The translations under genes and the position numbers were made by a program. Under the pieces are notes generated by a model that had not been told where the DNA came from, did no database searches, and worked only from the letters and a program-made list of their open reading frames with translations. This document shows, piece after piece, positions 5,961 through 12,862 of a stretch of DNA of 32,909 nucleotides (its first letter is position 1; the number at the start of each line of letters is the position of its first letter). The stretch covers positions 1 to 32,909 of the forward strand of contig NZ_BJYJ01000038.1 of the NCBI RefSeq assembly GCF_007991455.1, written 5' to 3'. Source of the stretch: Chryseobacterium hagamense. GTDB taxonomy: Bacteria > Bacteroidota > Bacteroidia > Flavobacteriales > Weeksellaceae.

Positions 5961-6716
5961 TTTATCTTTCCCTAAGAAGTACAATCCTTTTAAGGTGTGA
6001 AGCCGGTCCATTACGTGAATCTTGTCCGTCAGCGGTTTGTAAACATGGGAAACGCCGCCTGTTGCCACTACGAAACAATCATCATTCACTTCGTTATTAA
6101 TCCGGTCGATGAATCCTTCCACCATTCCGAGAAAACCGTAGACCATCCCGCTCTGCATGCAGGTAACGGTATCCAGCCCCAACACGGTTTTCGGTTTTAC
6201 CAGTTCAATGCTGGGAAGCTGGGCAGTCTGCGCAATCAGCGAATTCAGAGCGGTAACAATTCCCGGCGCGATAATGACCCCTAATGTTTCTCCGTCTTCT
6301 GCAACACAGCTTGCCGTAAGGGCCGTTCCGAAATCCAGCACGATTTTTTTCCGGTCGGGATACATATGATGTGCCGCCACAAGATTGGCGTAGATATCCG
6401 TTCCCATCTGTTTGGATTTTGCCACAACTCCGGATGGCGTTGTCCGGTCAACAATTACGGGTTCAAGGTCATGGATCTTTTTAATTGCAGCATTCATTAC
6501 TTTGGTAAGCGGAGGAACCACAGAACCGATGATGACTTTACGGATTTCCTTCGGTTCGATTTTATACGTCTGATAAAGCATCGACATCTGAACATACAAT
6601 TCATCCGGTGTTCTGTAAGGTTTTGTATTGATTACCCAGGAAACATCACAGTTATCGCCGTTAAAAAGTCCGAACCGGATATTGCTGTTGCCTATGTTGA
6701 TTACGATTGAATTCAT
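5958..6716 (-). CDS. coaX: Type III pantothenate kinase, divergent active-site motifs
   Basis: Encodes 252 aa, a normal length for CoaX, which phosphorylates pantothenate in the first step of coenzyme A synthesis. The ASKHA-type layout is clear: an N-terminal phosphate loop (INIGNSNIRFGLF), a middle SVVPPL segment, MGTDIYANLVAA, a second loop LDFGTALTASCV, and a C-terminal ATGGVSHVY. Several signature residues differ from the usual family pattern. The Asp of DxGNT is Asn (N7), GADR reads GTDI, and the D closing GTATTxD is Ser (S136). The catalytic Asp of the GxD motif (D107) and D128 are kept. This may be a lineage-specific variant. The gene stands alone, converging with the peptide gene on a shared terminator. 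Confidence 0.83.
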   Translation of the reverse strand: MNSIVINIGNSNIRFGLFNGDNCDVSWVINTKPYRTPDELYVQMSMLYQTYKIEPKEIRKVIIGSVVPPLTKVMNAAIKKIHDLEPVIVDRTTPSGVVAKSKQMGTDIYANLVAAHHMYPDRKKIVLDFGTALTASCVAEDGETLGVIIAPGIVTALNSLIAQTAQLPSIELVKPKTVLGLDTVTCMQSGMVYGFLGMVEGFIDRINNEVNDDCFVVATGGVSHVYKPLTDKIHVMDRLHTLKGLYFLGKDK

Positions 6717-6794
6717 GCATCTATTTTAAAAGACCGAAATCTTAGGTTAATTTTAAAGCGTTAAATTTAATGATTTTACTAAAACTACCGTTTA

Positions 6795-6802
6795 TACTTT
6801 TG
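6795..6802 (+). promoter_or_regulatory. -7 element of the 6865 gene
   Basis: TACTTTTG followed by C fits TAnnTTTG. It lies about 60 bp upstream of the ATG at 6865. No convincing -33 TTTG is present. Confidence 0.4.
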
Positions 6803-6864
6803 CGGTGTATTCAAAACAATTATCTATATTTAAAAACTAAAATCATCCAACTGCACTGCATCCC

Positions 6865-7467
6865 ATGAAAAAGCTGTTTTTCCTTTTGTTATTTTTTACC
6901 GGACTGAATATTTCTGCACAAACGGCAGCGGCAGTCACGGAAGTATTTGAAAAAATAAAAAAGGAATCCAAAATTGACGGTAACGACAAGACCATTTATC
7001 ATCTCCTTGACGAATTTTATGATGAAACCCTCCAGGCTGAAAATGATGAAATGACCGAAGAAACCATAGCGAGAACCCAGAAGCTTGCTGCTGACCCGGA
7101 TACCAAAAACCTTCATCTTCTGATGCTCTTTCTGATGTACCAACAGCACATCAGCCAGACGGCAGCGGTCGGGAAAACGCCCAATGCCGGGTTTCAGATG
7201 GCTGCCATAAAGCTGCTGAAAGATGAAACCGGAAATGTTTACGGAAAGATTCCGGCTATTATTTATGTTTACCAATACGAAGCTTTAGAAAGCGGAAATA
7301 AAAAAGAAGAGGCCGGAGCGACTGCTTTGGAAGGACTGAAAAAATATCCTGACTCTGTTCCTTTGAAAGTATATGTTTATCTAAACACCCATGATGAGGC
7401 CATTAAAAATGACCTTCTCAAAAACCATGCGAATCACTGGATGGTAAAACAGTTCGGAATTAAATAA
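6865..7467 (+). CDS. Secreted protein of unknown function (200 aa)
   Basis: Signal peptide MKKLFFLLLFFTGLNISAQ, with AQ at the cleavage region as in many Flavobacteriia exported proteins. The mature part is mostly helical and alternates Leu/Ala-rich segments (LHLLMLFLMYQQH, GFQMAAIKLLKD, YVYQYEALESGNKKEEAGATALEGLKKYP), a pattern like TPR-type helical repeats, though I cannot assign a repeat family. It ends NHANHWMVKQFGIK. No catalytic motif is evident. The gene is monocistronic, with a promoter-like element at 6795 and a strong terminator right after it. Most likely a periplasmic protein. Confidence 0.7.
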   Translation: MKKLFFLLLFFTGLNISAQTAAAVTEVFEKIKKESKIDGNDKTIYHLLDEFYDETLQAENDEMTEETIARTQKLAADPDTKNLHLLMLFLMYQQHISQTAAVGKTPNAGFQMAAIKLLKDETGNVYGKIPAIIYVYQYEALESGNKKEEAGATALEGLKKYPDSVPLKVYVYLNTHDEAIKNDLLKNHANHWMVKQFGIK

Positions 7468-7492
7468 GCCTTGAGAGGAAATTATAAAAAAT

Positions 7493-7523
7493 AATCCCCG
7501 GAGAAAAATTTCTCCGGGGATTT
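7493..7523. terminator. Strong hairpin terminator after the 6865 gene
   Basis: AATCCCCGGAGAAA pairs perfectly with TTTCTCCGGGGATT, giving a GC-rich stem with a tiny loop, followed by TAAATA. The rest of the gap to 7772 contains only the dispersed repeat at 7707-7740. Confidence 0.8.
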
Positions 7524-7706
7524 AAATATATGATCAGGATTAAATCAACGCAACTCCGACGGTATCTAATTTATTTCAGTCAATTGGAATGAAAGGTTGA
7601 AATTCAACCGGGTGGATCAGGATTTTAAGCAGATTTCCTATTTATAAAGTACCTCAGGACCTCATCTGATAAGGAATACTTTTGAAAATAATCCTGACAA
7701 GATAAA

Positions 7707-7740
7707 CTTCCGGCATCCAGCTTCCCTCCTACAGCCTGTT
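7707..7740 (-). repeat. Copy 1 of a 34-bp dispersed repeat (inverted)
   Basis: The reverse complement of this stretch matches 10371-10404 at 31 of 34 positions, with core AGGGAAGCTGGATGC. It lies between the terminator at 7493-7523 and the 3' end of the M1 peptidase gene. Confidence 0.75.
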
Positions 7741-7772
7741 GATCCGATTTCCAATTCAGGGGTCACGTTAAA

Positions 7773-9614
7773 TTATTTCACTTCAACAAAATTATCATCC
7801 GGGTTTACATCCGCAAGCCTCTGGCTGATATCGATTCCCACCATAGACAGCTGGGATTTTGTGTAAGGAACCGTAAGGGTATATTCCTTCTGGGTCCATG
7901 GCCAGTACGGCATTGTTTTGAAATCTCCGTAAGCATCCTTTGTTTTCCAGGTATGTGTCATATTCATCGGGATCTGATAATTGAAGATTTTTTTATCGGC
8001 TGTCATGATGCTGAAATCAATCGGCATCGGAACCTGTCCGTTGTTCACCAGTGTAATGGTTGTGGATTTGGCATCATACTTTATATCCTTGATTCCGTAA
8101 TCGATGGTTTTGGTGGTATTGATCCAGTAATTCTGGAACCATTTCAGATCCATCCCCGAAACTTTCTGCGCGATGTGCAGGAAGTCCCGGTCGGAAGGAT
8201 GTTTCAGTGCCCATTGGTCGTAATACTGCTTCAGGGTTTCTGCAAGATTCTGCTCACCCATAATGTAGCCTAGTTCCACCAGGTACAATTCCCCTTTTAC
8301 ATAGGAAGCATAGGTGTATGAAGTTCCGTTGTCATGATGATCGCCCAGCCAGACCGCAGGCTCTTCAATTCCTTTCTTAACGAAATTCCGGTAGGCATTG
8401 ATTGAGTTAAAAAACGGATTCGGAAGTTTCTGGGCCGGCGGAAAAAGCTGATTCATGACATAGCCTTCGGCATAGCTGGTAAATCCTTCATCCATCCACG
8501 GACGCATCGGTTCATTGGTCGCCAGCATCTGCTGATACCAGGAATGGGCTCCTTCATGGGCCATTAATCCCATCAGCCCTTCAATATTCTTAGCCTCCCC
8601 TAAAATCATGGTACACATTCCGTATTCCATTCCGCCGTCGCCTCCCTGAATAAAGGCGTAGGTAGGATATGCATACTTCCCGAAGTGGGCATTCATCAGC
8701 TGGTAATATTTTGTAAGGTAAGGCTGTGCCTCTTCCCAGGCTTTTGTCTTGTCGTTGTTCTGATAGACCAGAAAGACCTTAGGACCTTGGGGAACTTCGA
8801 AGCTTTTAATGATATAATCCCTGTCGGCCGCCCAGGCAAAATCCAGGATATTTTTTGCCGTCCATCTCCATGTCGCTTTATTTTTATCAGCTCTGATCCT
8901 GGCATTGGCATCATAGCCTTTTACATCCGCAGGGTTCTCAAGGATTCCGCCTGCACCGATGACATAATCTTTATTGATTTTAATGGTAACGTCGAAATCC
9001 GAGAACGGAGCATGGAACTCCCTTCCGATATAATCAAAAGTTGCCCATCCGTCGTAATCGTATTCGGCGATCTTCGGATACCATTGGGTCATCGTCATAT
9101 CCACACCTTCGCGGTTGTTCCTGCCGCTCCGTCTGATCTGCTGCGGGATGACGGCATCCCATTCCAAAATAAACGTCGTTGATGAATTCGGCTTAACCGG
9201 TTCTGCCAGGTACACCTTCATCACGGTTTCCTGGATTTCGTACTTCAGGATCTTTCCGTTCTGCCTGATCCAGTGGATGTTCTGCGCGCCTTCCTGGTCT
9301 TTAGGAATGGAAGCCAGCCTTGAAATCCCGTCTTTCTGCAATCTGGAATCGCCGTTCTTTCCCTGTCCGGCCACCCGCTGATCCATCATCGAGCCGGGCT
9401 TGAAGGCATTCCAATACAGATGGAAGTACACAACATCCAGTACGTCCGGCGAGTTGTTTTTATAGTCTAAAGTCTGTTTTCCTTCATAGGTAAATTTTTC
9501 AGCATTGACATCAATATCCATCTTGTATTTCGCACTCTGCTGATAATAAGATCCCTGCTGGGCGTGAAACTGTGAAATGATAAACGCAAACAGGATTGCA
9601 ACCGATTTTTTCAT
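7773..9614 (-). CDS. Secreted M1-family metallopeptidase
   Basis: Encodes 613 aa with signal peptide MKKSVAILFAFIISQFHAQ. Catalytic signature HEGAH (H353, E354, H357) with the third zinc ligand E376 in DEGF, 19 residues after H357, exactly the HExxH-18x-E spacing of family M1 (gluzincins). The exopeptidase-type GxMEN motif appears as GGMEYG (328-332). An N-terminal beta-rich domain (about 25-215) precedes the catalytic domain, and the C-terminal part (from about 510) has the beta-sandwich character common in Bacteroidota M1 enzymes. It is probably an aminopeptidase acting on peptides in the periplasm or outside the cell; substrate preference cannot be read from the sequence. Monocistronic on the minus strand, with a promoter-like element at 9632-9663. 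Confidence 0.92.
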   Translation of the reverse strand: MKKSVAILFAFIISQFHAQQGSYYQQSAKYKMDIDVNAEKFTYEGKQTLDYKNNSPDVLDVVYFHLYWNAFKPGSMMDQRVAGQGKNGDSRLQKDGISRLASIPKDQEGAQNIHWIRQNGKILKYEIQETVMKVYLAEPVKPNSSTTFILEWDAVIPQQIRRSGRNNREGVDMTMTQWYPKIAEYDYDGWATFDYIGREFHAPFSDFDVTIKINKDYVIGAGGILENPADVKGYDANARIRADKNKATWRWTAKNILDFAWAADRDYIIKSFEVPQGPKVFLVYQNNDKTKAWEEAQPYLTKYYQLMNAHFGKYAYPTYAFIQGGDGGMEYGMCTMILGEAKNIEGLMGLMAHEGAHSWYQQMLATNEPMRPWMDEGFTSYAEGYVMNQLFPPAQKLPNPFFNSINAYRNFVKKGIEEPAVWLGDHHDNGTSYTYASYVKGELYLVELGYIMGEQNLAETLKQYYDQWALKHPSDRDFLHIAQKVSGMDLKWFQNYWINTTKTIDYGIKDIKYDAKSTTITLVNNGQVPMPIDFSIMTADKKIFNYQIPMNMTHTWKTKDAYGDFKTMPYWPWTQKEYTLTVPYTKSQLSMVGIDISQRLADVNPDDNFVEVK

Positions 9615-9631
9615 TTAAAATTTTATTTTTC

Positions 9632-9663
9632 TAAAGATAAGTATTTAAAATAAAAACCTCAAA
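9632..9663 (-). promoter_or_regulatory. Probable promoter of the M1 peptidase gene
   Basis: On the minus strand TTTG (9663-9660), a 20-bp spacer, then TATCTTTA (9639-9632), one base from TAnnTTTG. It ends 17 bp upstream of the ATG at 9614. Confidence 0.45.
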
Positions 9664-9680
9664 CAAGAGGGATGATGAGG
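9657..9680 (-). terminator. Possible weak terminator of the DinB-like gene
   Basis: Read on the minus strand, CCTCA and TGAGG form a short stem followed by TTTTTA, 33 bp after the stop of the DinB-like gene. The loop is long, so this is weak. Confidence 0.35.
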
Positions 9681-9712
9681 CCGTTTACTTTAGATCAAAG
9701 TTAAGGCAATGG

Positions 9713-10189
9713 TTAAATCAAATCTGAGCTTAATAGTTTTTTGATTAAAGTGATCTGCCCCAGATGATAATACCAATGCTCAATCATTCCATCAATATTT
9801 CTGAGGTAAGTCCCGTACTTCTCAGCCACAAAGGGTTCATTCATCTTAGTATCGGGCATCTGTTCCAGTAGGACGGCAAACCTTTCAGCATCACTCATAA
9901 GCTTATTCACCAATGATTCCCATTGTTCCTGAGATTCAACCGGCGGAAGATCGAAACTGTATCGATCCCTGATCTCCAGATCACCACCTTCAAAAACCCG
10001 GATCAATCCGGCGATGTAATAATCGATATGAAAGGTAAGCAGGGCAATGGTATTCAGCGATCCGGCTTTTATTACGGCCTGTTTCCAGGTTACGTCTTTA
10101 AGCTGGTCTTTGAAATTGGTATTGGCGATCCATACACCGTCCAGCAATACTTCGCGAAATCTTTTGACTAATTGTAATACGGTACTCAT
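9713..10189 (-). CDS. DinB-superfamily protein
   Basis: Encodes 158 aa with no signal peptide. The four-helix-bundle character and three histidines spaced as in the DinB/YfiT metal site (H54 in LTFHIDYY, H138 and H142 in EHWYYHLGQ) point to the DinB superfamily; the EHxxxHxGQI motif is characteristic. Members bind a divalent metal and some are thiol S-transferases (bacillithiol or mycothiol linked), but the substrate here is unknown. The closing helix LIKKLLSSDLI is a usual end for this family. It stands alone on the minus strand. Confidence 0.75.
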   Translation of the reverse strand: MSTVLQLVKRFREVLLDGVWIANTNFKDQLKDVTWKQAVIKAGSLNTIALLTFHIDYYIAGLIRVFEGGDLEIRDRYSFDLPPVESQEQWESLVNKLMSDAERFAVLLEQMPDTKMNEPFVAEKYGTYLRNIDGMIEHWYYHLGQITLIKKLLSSDLI

Positions 10190-10287
10190 ATATCGTAATT
10201 TTTTTAAAGATAATTATTTTTCATTACCTCTAATTGACAACCCTGATAAAATGAACAGACATCTGGGAAATTTCGTGGGAAATAAAA

Positions 10288-10318
10288 AATCCTTCAAGGT
10301 TTTTAAACTTGAAGGATT
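10288..10318 (-). terminator. Hairpin terminator on the minus strand
   Basis: AATCCTTCAAG (10288-10298) and CTTGAAGGATT (10308-10318) are perfectly complementary. On the minus strand the stem is followed by TTTTTTATTT. It lies about 390 bp downstream of the DUF6909 gene, so it either ends a long 3' untranslated region or serves an unrecognised minus-strand transcript. Confidence 0.65.
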
Positions 10319-10370
10319 ATAAGTATTATCAGACTTTATACTAACGTGAACTCGAAGAAGAACCGGAGTT

Positions 10371-10404
10371 AACAGGCTGGAAGAGGGAAGCTGGATGCGG
10401 GAAG
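10371..10404 (+). repeat. Copy 2 of the 34-bp dispersed repeat
   Basis: Matches the reverse complement of 7707-7740 at 31 of 34 positions. It is followed by CCTCTCCTGT, which can pair with ACAGG and GAGG inside the repeat, so the element may fold into a hairpin. Confidence 0.75.
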
Positions 10405-10534
10405 CCTCTCCTGTCAAAAATAGATCCGGAGGTCTTGATAATCAAACTAAATATTTTGCCATTCTATCAGGTGAATTCTTATTTAATCCTGAATAAACAG
10501 CATCAAACCAGGATCTGATTTATATTGTTTTAAA

Positions 10535-10578
10535 ATCCCGAAGGGATGGCTTATTACAGGATAGGATAAAATCCTATC
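10535..10578. repeat. REP-like pair of small palindromes
   Basis: ATCCCGAAGGGAT (10535-10547; stem ATCCC/GGGAT, loop GAA) is followed 12 bp later by GATAGGAT-AAA-ATCCTATC (10560-10578; 8-bp stem). ATCCCGAAGGGAT-type palindromes recur in intergenic DNA of many Bacteroidota (recollection, not checked). The 10190-10709 gap holds this, the repeat copy and the terminator, with no credible gene. Confidence 0.5.
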
Positions 10579-10709
10579 AGAAGTGTGAACTGTTACTCGT
10601 TTTACCCGGAGGAATTCTATCCATAATCCTGGCTGAATCAGCTTTGATTTTATTTTTGAACTAAGTAAATACCTGAATATGATATTGGTATAGCCGAATT
10701 CACGTTATA

Positions 10710-12395
10710 TTAAGCGAAAAGCTCTTTTTTTGCGCTGCGTAAAATTTTCTCAAGAATTTTTAAGGTAATCAGGTAAGTCGGCTTCACTCCTGTTAATCCC
10801 AATCCTCCTGAAGAAAGCGTACTTCCCGTTTCCAATGGGTTATCCGAAGCATAATAAGCATACATTACAAACAGGTCCGGGGTAATATGGTGCCTGATCT
10901 TCGAAGCTACCTGAATGGCTTTCTGGTAATGGGCGCCTTCCATTTCAAGCCCGATCGCTTTCCAGGAAGTATTCATAAAGTAAGAAAGGATATCCCTGTT
11001 CTGAAGTGAGGTTCCCAGAACGGTAATCATCGGCCCTTCGAAGGCCAGCAACTCATCATCTTTGAAATCCTCCAGTTTCAGAGCATTTTCAAAAGGATAA
11101 TTATCGGCTGTTCCCTCAAAAATATGGGACGTCGGGATCATGATGTCGCCTTTTCCTCCGGCAAGAATCCCTGCTTTCCCCATGATTGATACCGATTTTA
11201 CTTTCATCATATAGACTTCCCCTTTATGCTCGAAAGGCCTCAGCAATTCGTCCATGACTTCAAAAGCCTGCTCCCCGAATGCGTAATCGAAAACCATGAT
11301 CACATCGTCTCCCCCATACTTGATATCGCTGAAAGGCGTATTTTTAAGATTGGTCTTGCTTAAATCGATGATCTGAACATCGATATTGCTTCCGCTCTTA
11401 TCATTAATATAAATCATTCCTTCCTCCAGAGCATATTTGGACACTTTGTCGCGAAGGTCTTTTTTATCGGAGATCTCGCCGTACAGCTTATAATCTACTT
11501 CTTTGGAATCTTTTTTCTTCAGGGCATCATTCCCGTACAGCATGTTTTTTACGGAATGCATATTGGCAGAAATAATATGAAGCGGGCGCATGTGAAGATC
11601 GTTGTCATACAAAACCTCCTTCACTTTATGGGCCCATTTTTCACCGAAATAGTGGTGCCCTACCCTTTCCCTGAGGATTGAGCTGAAATGAATTTCCCGC
11701 TCCCGGGTCTGCTTGGCGTCTTCCAGGCTTACTTTTGCCAGGTTATAGATGATTTTGAACAGACGGTCCGGATTATTATCGTCTCCGAAAGTATTATATG
11801 CCCTTAAGGTTTCATCAAAAGTCCTCCCTATTAAAGAAGACAGGTGGATCAGGGCCACTTCTTTCTCTTTCCTGCTGAATTTCTTCTCGCCTTTCACCAC
11901 TTCCTCGATGATCTTGAAAGCCCGGGTCGGCTTCCAGTTTTCGTCCTGGGCAAAAGCCAGATGACGGATCTTATCCGCTTCTATAAATAAAAAGGTGAGG
12001 TGGGTAAGAATATCATAAATTTCGGATCGGCCCAACAGTACTTCAATATTCATCTGGTGCTCGTCGATACGGTAGCAGTTTCTTCTTCTCTTTTTAGGGA
12101 CAATCGGTTCGAAACTTCCTTTATCAAAACCTTCATCTGAAGTAAGGTGAATGAAAGCGCATTCTTCAATCCCTTCCGGAAGTCTGTCCAGCACATACAT
12201 CAACCCATTCAGTTCCAGCTTACTCGGAACATTCATGCTTCCATAAATCTCAGGATTAATGGTCTTTAACAAACTTCTGATGCTTTCTCCGGAAACTCCG
12301 CCCGGCTTGAAAAAACCTCTATAAAACAGGTGTCTCATAGATATATATAGTCTTTCAATAGCCTCGGTTGTTTCTCTTGCTCTGGAATTTGTCAT
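10710..12395 (-). CDS. DUF6909 family protein with a nucleosidase-like C-terminus
   Basis: Encodes 561 aa with no signal peptide. The sequence (AIERLYISMRHLFYRGFFKP, ELNGLMYVLDRLPEGIEEC, KRRRNCYRIDEHQMNIEV, SEIYDILTHLTFLFIEADK) agrees with what I remember of the Bacteroidota family DUF6909. The C-terminal third (MVFDYAFGEQAFEVMDELL, GPMITVLGTSLQ, GLEMEGAHYQKAIQ at about 482-495) resembles the nucleoside phosphorylase/AMP nucleosidase fold, in which EMEG contributes nucleoside-binding residues. An N-terminal regulatory domain plus such a catalytic domain recalls AMP nucleosidase, but this relation is my inference. Likely cytoplasmic. Monocistronic on the minus strand; the nearest terminator is at 10288-10318. 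Confidence 0.7.
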   Translation of the reverse strand: MTNSRARETTEAIERLYISMRHLFYRGFFKPGGVSGESIRSLLKTINPEIYGSMNVPSKLELNGLMYVLDRLPEGIEECAFIHLTSDEGFDKGSFEPIVPKKRRRNCYRIDEHQMNIEVLLGRSEIYDILTHLTFLFIEADKIRHLAFAQDENWKPTRAFKIIEEVVKGEKKFSRKEKEVALIHLSSLIGRTFDETLRAYNTFGDDNNPDRLFKIIYNLAKVSLEDAKQTREREIHFSSILRERVGHHYFGEKWAHKVKEVLYDNDLHMRPLHIISANMHSVKNMLYGNDALKKKDSKEVDYKLYGEISDKKDLRDKVSKYALEEGMIYINDKSGSNIDVQIIDLSKTNLKNTPFSDIKYGGDDVIMVFDYAFGEQAFEVMDELLRPFEHKGEVYMMKVKSVSIMGKAGILAGGKGDIMIPTSHIFEGTADNYPFENALKLEDFKDDELLAFEGPMITVLGTSLQNRDILSYFMNTSWKAIGLEMEGAHYQKAIQVASKIRHHITPDLFVMYAYYASDNPLETGSTLSSGGLGLTGVKPTYLITLKILEKILRSAKKELFA

Positions 12396-12862
12396 ATAGT
12401 AAAATTTTTATAAAAAGTCTGCTAAGTTACGGAAAATATATTTATTATATTAAAATACTGAAAAACAAATACTTAATCAGAAATACGCCAGTCAGCAGGT
12501 TTATGCCTCCTTTTTTCCTTAAATATAATACTTTCGCTGAAAGCAGATGGCAATTCCGGAATACCTTTTCTTTATATTAAAAGAATTTCACATTGCATCA
12601 GATAATTCATACATTTTCCAATTTTGTTATTCTTCTTCAATTTTGTTGAACGGCCGCTGGTTTTTATTTTTTGAAGCAGGAATTATTACCATTCTGTTAA
12701 CTCAATTTTAAGTGTATCGAAATTTCAGGCCCTTACCAGATTTCACAAGCCGTTTAAAGCTAATTTTTAGTTAAATTTAAAAACAACCCCTTAAATTTTT
12801 GGGGTAAAAATATTTTCAATCTAATTTTTTTGTAAATTTGCCCCGTAAAAATCAAACCTAAT
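12396..12862. other. Divergent intergenic region upstream of glnN
   Basis: 467 bp between the divergent DUF6909 and glutamine synthetase genes. It contains the glnN promoter at 12833 and a small hairpin AACCCC..GGGG at 12784-12804 just before it. No gene is supported; the open frame at 12368-12580 overlaps the start of the DUF6909 gene and is not protein-like. Confidence 0.5.
12833..12840 (+). promoter_or_regulatory. -7 element of glnN
   Basis: TAAATTTG, perfect TAnnTTTG, followed by CCCCG, 22 bp before the ATG. The 14-mer GTAAATTTGCCCCG (12832-12845) occurs identically in front of hemA (23282-23295). Confidence 0.7.

Noticed and set aside
5782..6000. Second frame over the GG-leader peptide gene
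   Set aside because: Runs through the peptide gene and the terminator palindrome into coaX; the other frame has the recognisable leader and promoter.
10214..10417. Minus-strand open frame of 67 aa in the DinB-DUF6909 gap
   Set aside because: It is made of the terminator hairpin and a dispersed repeat copy; the coding look is accidental.
12368..12580. Open frame of 70 aa upstream of glnN
   Set aside because: Overlaps the 5' end of the DUF6909 gene on the other strand; product is not protein-like and no promoter precedes it.
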